Assembly: GCA_028622995.1 (NCBI GenBank) | Contig: JAJQJQ010000022.1 | Span: 1,612,001 to 1,676,000 of the forward strand | DNA length: 64,000 nucleotides | From: Panagrolaimus kolymaensis | Lineage: Eukaryota > Nematoda > Chromadorea > Rhabditida > Panagrolaimidae | Direction of reading: 5' to 3' | Shown: piece after piece, positions 24,201 through 35,062 of the stretch | How the letters are laid out: each line of letters opens with the position of its first letter | How positions within the stretch are numbered: the stretch's first letter is position 1 | Program-made: the position numbers and the translations under genes | The notes under the pieces: model-generated | What the model was told of the DNA's origin: nothing | The model's input: the letters and a program-made list of their open reading frames with translations, nothing else | Database searches by the model: none

Positions 24201-25278
24201 GCTATTAGCAAGAGAGCTTCAAGGTCACCGTTTGCGAGCAAGCTTGCAAAAAAATTTATTTGTTTTGTTGTCAAGTTTTGCTTTTATTAAATTTTCGGTA
24301 TGCAAATTATAATAAATTCATTCCATTATGCTTGTGAAAAAAAAAAATTAGCTTTTACTCATTTTTATGCTAATTTTTTCATTATTTAAAAACTTTCCAA
24401 TTATTCGTTTTGGGTATTTGGATCATATGACTTTTTTTGGATCCTTTTGCATCATTGGGTAACTCAAAAAAAACAACCGCTCATCAACGCTACATTTTCA
24501 TACAATGAAAAGCTTTTTACTTTGAACATTCATTCATTTTTTTATGCTAATTTTTTCATTTTTATTGAATTTTCCCATGATAGATTTCCAGGCTTCCACA
24601 GCCAATCAAAATTACTAGGAAGGACAACTAATATTTTATAGTTTTAGAGTGATAATTTTTGATTGATAACTAAAATTAAAGAAAAGGCATCTTTATAAAA
24701 GTTTTTAAAAAGTTTCTTCTCGTTTTAAAAAATTAATGAAGCTGAAGATTGTTTTATGCTTTAGAGTTCCAAAAGTAGGTAAAAAACATCAAAGCAAAAA
24801 GTTTTTGTAAGTAGATTTCATAAGATTAGGTGCATTTTTTGGGATAATTACTGTAAAAAAAATTCATTTTGATCACCTTATTTATCAACAAAGCATCCAA
24901 ATTTCATCTCGAAAAAAACAAATAAGAGTTAAATTCATCAAGCTTTCTTTAAAATAAGTTTTAATTGAAATTCGAAAAAATGGAATTTTTTAATGTTTTT
25001 TTGTTTATTAAGAAATAAGCTTACCCGGCACATGCACAATTAACATTACTGGTTAAACAAACTCTAGTTCTCATATATATTCCACAAGCTCCACATGTAT
25101 CCGTACACGATGACCATGTGCCCCATGCGAGCCATTCAGTCGATATCGTGGCACAATTTGGAGCTATTGTGGTTGTTGTGGTCGTTGAGGTAATGGTTTG
25201 TGAAATAGTGTAATGAAAATAAAGTATTACTATCAAAGTTGAATAAACCCAAATTATTAACTGCTTCTGTGATGACAT
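18211..25278 (-). CDS. Secreted single-TSP1-domain protein, split by a Helitron-filled intron
   Basis: Exon 1 (25278-25025) encodes a signal or anchor segment (LIIWVYSTLIVILYFHYTIS), a Thr-rich spacer and the first half of a thrombospondin type 1 domain: WLAWGTWSSCTDTCGACG, then RTRVC. Its donor is GTAAGC. Exon 2 (18340-18211) follows a TTTTTTTCAG acceptor and supplies the matching second half, GTQLDYCNLNIC then RYPRSTCC and a terminal FACLEPTSVG. The join is phase 2, restores a Gly codon and gives 127 aa with the Cys pattern of short nematode TSP1 proteins. The intron is 6,684 nt, of which 5,803 nt are a complete Helitron in the same orientation; without it the intron would be 881 nt. No other exon candidate was seen between 24653 and 25024. 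The role is probably extracellular adhesion, which is family-level inference. Confidence 0.8.
18861..18877 (-). terminator. Helitron 3' subterminal hairpin
   Basis: A 7-bp perfect GC stem with a 3-nt loop in otherwise AT-rich sequence, followed on the minus strand by TTCTTGCCTAG and the target T. In Helitrons this hairpin marks the replication stop and the element's 3' end. Confidence 0.88.
19678..24030 (-). CDS. Helitron Rep-helicase (HUH endonuclease + PIF1 helicase)
   Basis: An uninterrupted 1,450-aa ORF; Met4 (24021) is a likely alternative start because MPRQ is a common opening. Residues 1-90 are Lys/Arg-rich. A Cys/His cluster follows (C110, C113, CC133-134, H136). The Helitron N domain contains MTCNPNWPEI, the HUH metal site RDLPHAHLL near residue 560, and the catalytic tyrosine region KYLYKYIFKG near 690. 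The C-terminal SF1B PIF1-type helicase has Walker A DGPGGSGKTYVYKAL (about 1030), a CDETPMAP Walker B variant, GGDFRQLLPV, TINKSQGQTFE (about 1390) and YVACSRV. The protein nicks and replicates the element by a rolling-circle-like mechanism in the nucleus. All key motifs are present and no frameshift or stop is seen, so the copy may be recent and active. No endonuclease or RPA-type extra domain was found. Confidence 0.95.
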   Translation of the reverse strand: MFIMPRQAIKRNASQEAIHQAELKRRKSERNKNRTSNISDDQKQTENKKKRNHMQNRRSTLSEAEIAVKNEQNKTAKRNKRRPQNQITTGGKEIDDDSQQHYLGPMNLECTNCSSKHFESEKVSNKGLSFSLCCQHGSSLSLSAELPYPEELKKLFDIKEFRDNIRYYNSAHAFASFNADIVKFGINRPGPYSFVVQGQVYNQINTALRNAENEIKSYGQLYFTDPHEAAETRMQSFSKLKPEITKTLSVTLSQINCHAQAFKMMYEQYETQQTLATQNGTPPLNLSMHFSLKKGVDPRRFNLQTSNEVAAVFATTDDGEIPDSYVTIYDKEGRHLKTVNALDKNVEPWLYPIFFPHGQPIWHHEMKKLFSKKNEGLTRGAYAKFKISIREGEFNAILHGGRLFQQWLVDTALKIIKERVEYLRKNQNKIYRDSYANIDAFMKKHQIDNNANSIGTKIILPSTHTGSPRYMEQVYQDAMTIVRRLGKPDLFVTMTCNPNWPEIVENLFPGQTPADRPDLIARVFKQKLNFVVDLIEKKGYFGSCKAYVYTIEFQKRDLPHAHLLITLEGDYKMRSAEVIDRYISAQLPDQEKFPNLFNLVSTHMIHGPCGFRCEKDGKCSKGFPKNFQEETTLDEDAYPTYARPDNGRSFTKNSGFVVDNQYVVPHCPNLLLLMNCHINVEVVSSIKAVKYLYKYIFKGHDAAAIKIVDGVVQYDECESFLNSRYMGAAEASWRIFKFELHGKSHSITRLPLHLPNEQSVNFIDAENLDGLQAALDKNTMLMDYFELNKRDPKAGDYFYGEIPEKFTWGKNATTNKFQWNTRKASFNNLGRMYTVSPTNQELFHLRILLNHVKGATSFDELKTVDGKLCQTFTEACLELGLVEDDKEWYRVLSEARVSLLPYQMRSLFIRLLIHCSPLAPQDLWEEFKEDMSEDFAITMPMEIAIQKAYREIIRLLENEDKSISDFPTMNQNINFDEEYDRYDSSFDQTIGEQMYATMNDKQKEIVNKVLNASENMNENSQKLYYLDGPGGSGKTYVYKALWHLLRVKGKKVQTMAFTGIAAILLPGGKTIHKTIGLPVPLYSDSNSILTPKTKQAENLKNTDVFICDETPMAPRYAFEIMDRTLRDFTKIDEPFGGKIVILGGDFRQLLPVRKNGTRSECINLSIKFSDLWKNFKQFKLNQNMRADAEETEFAEYLLKIGEGKMNDENDNFEIPTDFITENDLVEEVYGNLIRQNRFNDVSNSAILSARNADVDELNTEVVAMLPAEGEKIYSSIDSAIEGEALQELLTQEYLNSLNPPSLPPHELRLRKNTVIMLIRNLSQTEGLCNGTRLLIIGLMNNTLQCKILTGDKKGDVVMIHRILLYNEENYPFTLARRQFPVKIAFAMTINKSQGQTFEIVGIDLRKDVFNHGQMYVACSRVKRWSALKIYFGQQRLNNKVKNYVYKEIIN

Positions 25279-27294
25279 TAGAGCTTGAAGCAGTTAAATA
25301 AAGATAAAAAAGATCTGAAAAAATAAGTGTCATAAAAGCAAAATTAAAATAAAAAATCACGGCGATGAGATCAAAGAAGAGACAGAGAAAAAAGAAGGTC
25401 AATCAAAACACGAAATTAAGATGAGTCGATGTATTCATTTTTAAAGGTGTCATCGACTTCCTTAAAAAGCATACGACGGTTGAAAAATTATCCAAGGACG
25501 TCGACGAGGAAAGATGGTGATCCAATTTTGAGGTTAATTTTTTATTCCATCTTTTATTTTTTTCAAATAAAAAAAACTTGCGTTAATGGAAAAATAAAAT
25601 AATAGAAATTGGATGAAAATGAGTTCGATTCGAATCCATCCATTTCTCTCTCGCTCATATGAGTCGCCTAATTTTTACTGTCAAAAGTGGGTGTCAAAAA
25701 GAGCTAATCCCTCAACCATTTTGTGCCTCTTCTATTGCCTCTATCTCCCATAATGGTTCCTCATTTGAAGCAAGCGATATCCCAATAAAAACTTTGTACC
25801 TATCATAATATATTTTTTATGAGTTTTTTATACTTTATGTTTATTAAAAAATAAGTTTTTTTGATGATTTACTTTTTATGCTTTTTACGTTTATATGTAT
25901 ATAAAAATGTTTCATTTTTAATTGATATATGTATTCACATTCTCATCAAACATTTGTACTCAATGCATGCATACAATGAGACCAATGAAGCCAATGAGCG
26001 AATTGAGTTGCAACAAATATTTATTTATTTGTTAAGTCGGGGTTATAAATTACAACTTGTAATCTCTAATATGTACTTTGTTGTTAATGCTTTAATCCAG
26101 TTTGATAGTTATTTTTTTAACAGAGATCGAACCCTCGTTAGCTAATTTATGATATTTTCAAATATGTGATTGGCTTCATTTCCAAATTTTAGTTTCATAT
26201 TGTTTAAAGGCAAGCATTTCCAATACCTTCAAGAATTCCTGGTGGTGATTCTTTGTTGGAGGAATTTACTACCTTCAAAAATTCTTTTTCTTTAGGCTCA
26301 TAAAATTTAAGTATTGTTCAATTTTTTTCTTTTTGCGTCTGTTGTTTTGAAGTGGAGTTTAAAAAAGGAAGGAGAAAATTGAAATTATAATTATTCTTCT
26401 TCCTCTAAAAACATATGAATATGAAAGCTACAAAACATATAAACAGACAGGTGTTTTTCTAAAAATAAAACCTATTACCGAAGAAAAAATAAACTTATTT
26501 ACAGTTTGCATAATTGATCAGTTCGTGAGTGCATGTGTTTTTTCTTTTAATGAAAATATTAATATAGTTTTAAGGAAATGGAACCCCTCTTTTTTTGACT
26601 TTTGGTTGTTGTTATGTATGTATCACAAACAAACAAAAAGTACATAATGATGAAAAAAAAGTTTTCTTGGAAAATTAAAAACTTTGAGTTTTTTACATTT
26701 TGTTGGAAACATTTAAAAAAAAGTGCAGTCAGAGTCATCGTCAAAAAACCGAAGAACGTCGTTGATTCCCTTGGGATCAAACAAAAAGTTGAGAGAAAAT
26801 TTTAATAAACAAAATCAAGTAAAATATTCTTTGAAAAGGAGTACATAATTGCAGACAATAAAAGCGTCACTCAAAAATGAACTTCTCAGAAAAATTTAGC
26901 TACAGACGGCAATATAATATGAAAAGTCAAATGTTTAATTAAAAGTAGATAAATTCGTTGATAAGCCACTAAGGTTAAGCAATTCTTAGCTCTTGCGCTT
27001 TTTGTGAAAGAACCATTCTCAGATGTTTTCTGAATTTTCTTTCTGATATCGTTTCGATGTAGTGTTTTTATTTTAGTTTATCCTGGCTTTTTTCTTATCT
27101 GTGATCGCACATTTCTTAACATTTTTATTTTATTGGAAAATTTATTACACCAAAGCAAAATAACTAAAAATTGGGGAAATGTACACAATGGAGAGGCAAG
27201 AAACATTGAGATCACAATCATCAAAAAATTTAAAAGCTTTATATATATTTTTTGCGATGAAAAGAAGAGTTTCAAAAGCATCAAAACATTAAAA
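25279..27294. other. Non-coding interval upstream of the TSP1 gene
   Basis: About 2 kb, AT-rich, with no gene I can support. The first 60 bp before the TSP1 ATG include a TTTTTTCAG acceptor on the minus strand (about 25316-25324) that could serve trans-splicing. A 25-codon minus frame at about 26214-26290 reads like protein but has no splice partner. Confidence 0.45.
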
Positions 27295-27634
27295 TTAACG
27301 ATAACGTCGAAGAGCGATGAGAGCTCTCATCATTTCCATTGCATTTCGTGGTACACCATTTTCTGCAAAAGCTTTAAGTTGTCTTTTAGTAGCGCCTTCA
27401 TTATCATATCCTCGATTTATATTTTGATATTGATATATTGGCTGTGCTTCTTCTATTTCTATAAGATCTTCAATTGCTTTTGCATCAGAACCTGGAAATG
27501 GGTTTTTTTATTAAAGTCAACAAAGTCCATGAAATCTTAGCGAACTTACTTGTTGGTTTGGCTTCAATTGAATAAATCATTGCTAATAAAATAATTCCAA
27601 AACATAAAAATAAAATTCTGGTATTGAATTCCAT
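27295..27634 (-). CDS. Short secreted peptide precursor (putative neuropeptide-like), 93 aa
   Basis: Two exons, 27634-27550 and 27491-27295, join in phase 1 (donor GTAAGT, acceptor ATTTCCAG). Residues 1-25 form a strong signal peptide (ILFLCFGIILLAMIYSIEA). An acidic spacer follows (about 30-58: AIEDLIEIEEAQPIYQYQN), then a single Lys-Arg dibasic site and a basic 28-residue C-terminus starting QLKAFAENGVPRN and ending ALIALRRYR, then stop. The layout of signal, acidic spacer, KR and one terminal peptide is that of a neuropeptide or hormone precursor. The N-terminal Gln of the released peptide could cyclise. There is no C-terminal Gly, so no amidation is predicted. There are no cysteines, so it is neither insulin nor defensin-like. 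I cannot assign it to a named FLP or NLP family. Confidence 0.72.
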
Positions 27635-30600
27635 TATTTTAATAAATAAAGCCAACGAAAAACAAAGTCAGAGATTGACTTTTCGAAATTAATTTCAAAG
27701 ATAAAGGGCTCGAAAGGTCCGGAAAAAGAATATTTGTTAGCTGAGTAAAAGGTTAGTTCTCTGGAAGCAACAGAAAAGCAGTCAACCACCGTTTTTGTTA
27801 ATAATTTTAATCTAAAAAAGATAGTTAAATGGCCCATTATTTATATGAAGAAAAAAAACGAAAGGCAAAGTCAAAAAGTCTGTTCATAAAAGGAGGGGCC
27901 AAGAAGTTTGTTCGATAAAAACGGGCACCTGAATTAATCACGCTCGCTCTTAGCCGCAGGAATTTTTAATTAAAACAAAATAAAATTGGCACCTTTCAGG
28001 GAGGCAGTCAGAAGAAAAGAAAAACCAATTAACACGCATACATAATGAATAAATAAGTGAGTTAGTTATTCACGGGAGACATAGAATCTCAAAAATGTTA
28101 TTATTTATTATTATTTGCAAAAAATAAGTATACACATTTGCATGAATTAACTTTGATCTCAAGACGTGATGTTGATAAAACCTTGGGGAAAGTGAATATT
28201 AATTATGTTAACATTAGACTAAAGTAAGATCAAAAACTTATTATGTAAATGAGCTAAAGAAAAATTAAGCTTTTGACAATGAAAAATTTATTACTTTTTT
28301 GATAATCTGTGAATGGGATTTTACAAATTCAAACTCAAAGACTTATAAAAGGAAAAAATTCGGAAACATTATTTTTTTTATTAAAAAGAAAAAAAGGAAT
28401 CCTGTAAAGTTTGTTTTAGTATTTGTACGCCTCCTTCAAGTTATATAGTAAAAATAAAGCCCTATCACTGTAAATAAAAAACGTAAGAAATGTACAGAAG
28501 CCATGCAATGTAAACATAAGCCAAATTATATGCAACTTTTATCTCATCATAGAAAAACGGAAATCTTCTTTTTTATTTTGCAGAAAAAACCATACAAGGA
28601 AGCTATCAAAGTAAACAAAGAACAAATATATATTTAATTCTTTTTTTTTTTTGCAAAAAGAAATTTTTTTGTTGAAGAAATATACCTGGAATTTTTTTAA
28701 ATCAACCAACTGTTGCGTCAATGAAACTATTCAGATCTTATCAAAAATGCTTTTAAAAAGACAACATAAGAAAATCATAGTTTTTTCTTTCTCAATATTT
28801 TTACAATGAAACTGTCGATGGGCTCCGAGCGACGACGACGTCAATAAATATTTACACCTTTATTCTTTTTTCGAAACCAACAGCGGAAGTTTTTTTGCTA
28901 ACAATATATTTATTTTTTTGTGCAAAAAAAAGAAGAAATTATCAAATCAAGCTACTTACAAAAACAAGGAGGCTCAATTAAATTTTGCTAATCCCTAAAA
29001 TTAGACAATGTCTAATATGAAAAATATTATTATCATAATTAAACTTATTTTTTTTAAAACACATCCTCTTTGTATGACGATTATGTAAAAGAAATGTGTT
29101 ATTGTTTTTTTAGTTTACTGTAAAAAATGAGGAAAATAAAATAATTTTCATTTAAGGTATTTTTTTTAGGAAATGACGTTTACTAACTCAAAAAATATAT
29201 GCATATTTACATGTACATGTATATAGTTAAAGAAAAAGAAAAATAGATATTGTAAAAAAATTCTAAACTTAGAGCTTCGAAAGAAAAAAATAATAAAGAA
29301 CGTGACTTATTATAAAATTTGCAAAAATAAAATATAAGGCGTTGCAAAAAAAAGGAAAGATTTTTAAGTTGTGAATATTTAGTGTTGGGAAGAAAAATAA
29401 AGCTCATGCATTTTTTTCCAGCAGGATTTACCGTATATTTTTTCATTCATGAAAGGATTTTTAAATGCTGAATCTAAATTTTTGCTATCATAGCAATTTA
29501 AAAAAATTAGAAGTTAAAGAAAAAATGACTAAGGTTTAGCTAATACCGTGTCCTTTTATAAACACCACCACTAAAAAAATATTTGTTTTTTATTGCTAGA
29601 AAATTTTGAACGATTACGAATACATAAATAAAGAAGAAAAGAATACGGAAGAATTACAAGAAAAGCTTGAATATGCATATTTACAAAAAAATAAAACATG
29701 CTAGAAAAAGAAAGAAGTCCAAAATAATAATGACGAAGAATAAGAAAGATGTATTTCAAGATATCGTGCAATTAATATTTTTTACATAGCAGAAAAATAG
29801 TAGTAAGAATAAGTTTTTTTTAAAGAGTGAATGATTCCTTGCTACTTCGTTTGAAGCATGGGAAGAAAATGACCACGAAGGCGAAGGCGTGCGTCAGTAA
29901 AAAAAAGAAGCTTGAATGAGATTGCAAAGATGAGAAGATTCTTATTCGATGTTGTTGAAGTAAAAAAAAAACATGGATATAAAAAAGTAATAATTTCTTG
30001 GAAATTGCAAGAAATTTTTGTTAATAAAAAATTGAAAAAAACAAAGTGGTTCAGAAACATCAAAACATTTAAAATAGCCTTTAATTATTATTATTTCGTG
30101 AGTTTACATGAGAGCGCTAAAACATAGTTATCTTTTCTTTTAATTGGACTGCGAAAATTTAATTGGAGGTTGTAAAAGTAAAACACAAAACAAAACAGAT
30201 AAACTACAAAGGTAAATTGACGAAAAATTCCCATTAGGATATGTTATTACGTAAAATGGGCCTCAAGCGTGTTGGTTAATTAAAATATAAAAACAAAGTA
30301 AGCATAAAAATAGATTATTTTAAAAACCAAAACGATTCTATTTTCAAAATTTAGCAAAGCATAAATATATTGGAAGATTTTGGAGAAAGAAAGAAGAATT
30401 CAATAATTATGAAAGTTTTAATTAAAAAATAACAGTCCTTTCATACTCAAGAATTTTCTTTAATTTTATGGGTTTTGCCACATATTATGTAGCTATCTAG
30501 AATTATGTTGCCTCTAAATTTATAGCCTCTCTCACTTTGCACAAATCTTTTTATTCTTCAACGTTACCGTATGCTCCAACTAGGTTCATAAGATTACCAC

Positions 30601-33600
30601 GTGCATTTCAAAACGAAATCACAAAGCATTTTTTTGAATCCCTCGTAGTTAAAAACACAAAATCCAAAAATATGTATGTGTAAATTATAAACTAATTTTT
30701 TTAATGAAATTTTTTCTCACAGCTATATAAATCTGAATCTTTTAATTTTCTCAGGCAAAATTACTTTTTCTTGCAACTGTAAAACCATAACAATGATGAA
30801 AAAGACAAAAATAAATTTTGTATCAAAGAAAAAAAAACTACTGTAACTTTCTTTTCCACCTTCAAAAAATCCTTTTCTTTATGGTTTCAAAATTACGTGA
30901 TTCTTTGTTTTTTTAAAACTATAAAATTCTTCCATTTTTTTGATTCTGCTTTTAGCGCCTCTAATTTAAACATAAAAAAATAAATAATGCTAAAATCTGC
31001 CATTATCGAATCCATCAAAAATGAAAATGCATACTCACATTCGAATAAAAAATGGAGCAAAGTGGTAAAAAATTGCTTCATTTTGTCCAAAAATAAAAAA
31101 GGATGCATTTTTTTTGGACATCAGTAGTCAAGGAGAAATTAACAAAAATGTGTGTGGGGCTTTTTTCTTTGGTTTAAATTTAAAATTTTAAAAAAATTGT
31201 TTGCTACAAGAGGTGAATGAATTCCTTTCTTTCGACAAAACACAAAAAACATTTTTTTTTATTCGTCACTTTTTTAAACAAAAAACTTAAAACTGTGGGA
31301 ATAGTTTAAAACGCTCATTGAAAACAAAGTTAGAAACCATAAATGAAAGATCACAATAAACAAAGGTGCTACAATGCTGATAAATAAATTTTAGGGATTG
31401 GCAAATGCCGAAAACTTAATGAAGATGAATGGAATGAAATAAAATGAAAATGGATGAGACGTTGTTATCTGGAAAGATCCCTTTAAACTCCGCTAATTTT
31501 AGTTTTTTTTTATTAAAAATCTTTACCAATGTAAAGATGTTAGTTTTATAATTCATAAGCTCGTTCTTTATATAAGTTTTCAAATGTGCCAAAATCTCAC
31601 ACACACAGATTATCAAAAAACAATTTATTTTTCATTGTCAAAAACAGGTCTTTTTTGATAAATTACATGTAGGCAAAAACTCACTCAAAGTCCAACAAAA
31701 AAGGTTTCTTTTTCTCTTGTTACATCTGACCTTTCTTTCCCTTGAGAAAATGAAACATTTGAATCCTTATGTATTTCTATTTGGTTTTTGCGGTCACAAA
31801 AATAATTTTATTAAAGCTTCCGTATTGAAACAAAATTTATGTGAAGTAACTACGTACATAAGTTTATATGCTAAATTTATACGTATTTTTTTATTTTAAT
31901 AAAAACATGAGTTTAAAAAGATACATATATTTTATTTTTCTCAAGTTTTTTCTTACGTTCAAACAAATTTATCTCATAATATTCCCACGAGGGATGGATG
32001 AATGAGAAATAACAACATTGGTGAGGCATGAATGGCGTCAGAAGATGAGACGTGATGTGCTAAGTTTATCGTTTAAAAAAAGATTTTAAAACCAATTTTT
32101 CGTTTTTATCTTTTCTTTACTTTTACATATTTCAAAATAAATATTTGAGTCCTTAAAAATAACGGAAGTAACATCAAAAAAATTAAAATTATCGTGAAAA
32201 GTTGAAGTAAGAAAAGAACAGACGAGACTGATTAAGAATTCCATACACGGGCTAGCAGCTTTATTTTAATTATAAAAGAAAAAATTAAGTTTATAAAAGT
32301 GCTTCAATTCATTCGCATCATTTTTAACTTTTCAAAAAATAGCCATCGTCATTGTTAGTGAATGCGAATGTAAAGAAAACAGGAAATCGAGGGAGGCAGT
32401 GGAAAGAAAATAGCGCGACTAAATAAAATTATCAACCTAAAAAAAGAGATAGAAGATCAGAAAAGAATTTTGGTCTCTCAAAAAAAACAAGGAGAAAAAT
32501 ATTGAGATTCGTTTTAAAGAAAAAACTAAAGAATCAAAGGTTCAAAGGATAATAATTATAATTTTTAAAAACTACCGTAGTTTTTAGGGTAATTAAATTC
32601 TGGATTAGAAACCACTAAATGAACCAAAGAGCAGCAGTTCTTTCAGAATAAAAACTCGGTAGACTAAATAGCTTTTAGTGGAAGCCTCCTTCTTCAACAG
32701 CAAAAACTTTTAAGTTTAATGAAAACCACTCATTTTCGGGCGATAGATATAACATCAAAGTTTTTTTCGGCAAATGCGTTACTCCACTTCTTAATCAACA
32801 AACGCGTGTTTATGGAATTCATTCACAATCAGGAAATTAAAAAAGTGCCATTAACGTGTCTATGCTACCAATCACTTAGATTAAATCACAAAAATGTTTC
32901 AAAAGTTGCGTCGTCTTCTTAAAAAAAAAAAAAAACGACATAAAAAGTTAGAAACAAAAAGTTTCACAGCATGACTTTTTGCTTCCTTCGCCATTTCAAA
33001 AAACACATAAAACATAAATAATTCAAATGACGCAAATACTATTAACAAGAATTGTTTGAAACATTGAATGGCATACCTCCAACTTCATTATCTCTTCATT
33101 TTTTTCTGGAAAAAACAAAAGACATTTTTTTAAAAAATAAGAAAACATAATGTTCTTAAAATAAATTTTAAAATATGAAATCACCTTGAAGAAATAATTA
33201 TGAACTAAAAAGTTTTTATGAAAATGTGTCGAAATCAGGAAATCTCAAAATCGTCAAAAAGCTGGAGACTAATAAATAAAAAAGAATGTTTTTTAATTTA
33301 TGAGAACCTTAAAAAATAAAACAAAAAAGTGTTCGCGAACTTTCCTCAGTAAAAAATCAGAATCATTGTTCGCCCTTTTAATCCTCAAAAAGCCCATGAA
33401 AAAAAGTATTGTTTAATTCATGCTTTTAAATGAATATAATAAAGAAAAATGACATCAAATCAATGAATATATAATCAAAGCGATTAGGCAAATCAATTCG
33501 ATTCGAACAAAACTGTGTGAATATAAAAGCAACTCAACGAATGATAGAAAAGTCATAATAGTCCCAATTTACTTTGGACAACCAAGAATCAACAGCAAAA
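27635..33600. other. Long AT-rich gene-poor interval
   Basis: About 6 kb of A/T-tract sequence with no gene I can support on either strand. All ORFs are short Phe/Lys/Ile-rich readings of A and T tracts without acceptor/donor partners. The end (about 33490-33600) should hold the promoter of the secreted repeat protein that starts at 33601. Confidence 0.5.
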
Positions 33601-35062
33601 ATGTTGACTCGAATTTTATTTATTGTTGCTGCAGTCTGTTTCACCTTTACCTATGGTATAAATTTTTAATAATAAAAGATATTATTTTGTTTAATTATAT
33701 AATTTTATAGGAGCTGTATTTGATCCATATAGTCGTAGATATAATGTTTGTAAAGGTTCAATGGATACTTTATTAAATAAACCATCTGGGTCTACTTCAT
33801 GCACTTTGATTCAAGGATTAAATAATTTAACAACCAAAGCTGGATTTACATCAAGTGAAAGCACAACTTACACAAGTTGGGTTTCCACCATCGAAACCAC
33901 AATCATCAATAATGTTGCAATTTCAACTTCGCAAGCTAAATTCGAAGCGATTTCAGCTGCATTTGATAAATTTTCACTTGAACAAAATACACTTTGGAAT
34001 AAAGTTCAATTCTTGAATATTTCCACTTGGGGTGCAGTAGCACATGTAACTCGAATTACATCCGATTGGAATATGCAATCATCCCTTGAACTCATTGTTG
34101 CAAACTCAAATAAAGGAAATTGCAAATTATTTGATTTACTTCTTGAAGGTTGTGCAGGAGATTCTGCAAAACACAGTGCCCTTTCTGCATTCATTGATTC
34201 CGATCTTAAAACCATCGTAATGAATAGTAATACCATGACCCAAACTGAAATTATTTCAGCGATTTATTCCAAATTTCAAACTAAATTCTTTATTTCAAAT
34301 CCAACATGGATTTCATATTTCTCTAGTTTGAATCTCAATGGATATTTTGCTTTTAGTCAATGGAATCAAGTGGCTGTGACATATCAACGAACCACAACCA
34401 TCACAACAACTTTAACTGGATCAGGAATGGATTGTCCATTCATTTTAGCCATGAATAAAACCCTTTCAATGACAACTTATACAAACACCCAAAAAGGTTT
34501 CATTAAAAATTTAATGAATTATTTCATTCAACAATGGACTACTGTTACCACCGTTGAAGCAAGATTAGCTTTAATTTCAATGAAATTCTCTGAATCCATT
34601 GATTTAAGTTATAGTTATTTCTCTTGCCTTAATTCCATTCAAATTGAAGGATTTGGTTCATGGTATGATCTCATCATCTACAGTTGTCAAGTAATCTTTT
34701 AAAAGCCATATAAAGGAATATTATATTTAATAATGATTTTTTAGAAAACAACTTTACCTCCATCATGTGGTTGTGTTATTCCTACCTTCGCTCCTGATAC
34801 TACCACAGCCGCAATTACAACAGCTATGCCTACCACCACCAAAGCTATGGTTGAAACTACCACAGAAGCTATGACCACAGACATGCCAACTGACATGACA
34901 ACTGAAAACATGACTGAAGGCACCACTGAAGTGACCATGGAATGGTCAACAACCGATTCGGCTTCAGAATCAACATCAGAAGTAACTTGGGATGCATCAT
35001 CATTTTCACCCATAACATTCCCATCAACAATGGAAGGATGTTCATGCAGTTGTGAAATGTAG
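33601..35062 (+). CDS. Secreted protein with three internal repeats and a Thr-rich tail
   Basis: Three exons, 33601-33655, 33711-34690 and 34745-35062 (acceptors TTTTATAG and TTTTTTAG, donors GTATAA and GTAATC), give 450 aa. Residues 1-18 are a signal peptide (ILFIVAAVCFTFTY). Residues 33-340 contain three diverged repeats of about 100 aa, starting near Cys33, Cys156 and Cys260. Each has a helical middle and closes with a W-x-x-V/F-x-x-LN-x-x-x-W/F-like block (for example WNKVQFLNISTWGA). Exon 3 starts KTTLPPSCGC, continues as a Thr/Met/Pro-rich, Ser-rich spacer of about 70 residues likely O-glycosylated, and ends CSCSCEM. No known domain is recognised. The architecture suggests an abundant secreted or cuticle/gut-lumen protein, but that is inference. 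Codon use is regular, which supports expression. Confidence 0.8.

Larger units (their letters stand above)
18850..24652 (-). mobile_element. Complete autonomous-looking Helitron, 5,803 bp
   Basis: Read on the minus strand, the element starts TCACTCTAAAAC at 24652 and ends CTAG at 18853-18850. A 7-bp perfect GC hairpin (GCGGCGC/GCGCCGC, loop of 3, at 18861-18877) lies 7 nt inside the 3' end. These are the three hallmarks of Helitron termini: 5' TC, 3' CTRR and a subterminal hairpin. It is inserted between A (18849) and T (24653), the canonical AT target, with no target duplication. It carries one large gene (the Rep-helicase), about 0.6 kb of 5' and 0.8 kb of 3' non-coding DNA, and no evident captured host exon. 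Insertion is in the intron of the TSP1 gene, same strand. Confidence 0.9.

Noticed and set aside
26110..26135. B-box-like GGGTTCGATC on the minus strand, possible tRNA
   Set aside because: The T-stem does not pair and no D-arm, anticodon arm or acceptor stem could be drawn.
26214..26290. Protein-like minus-strand frame ending SPPGILEGIGNACL-stop
   Set aside because: No acceptor directly upstream and no partner exon; too short to separate from chance.
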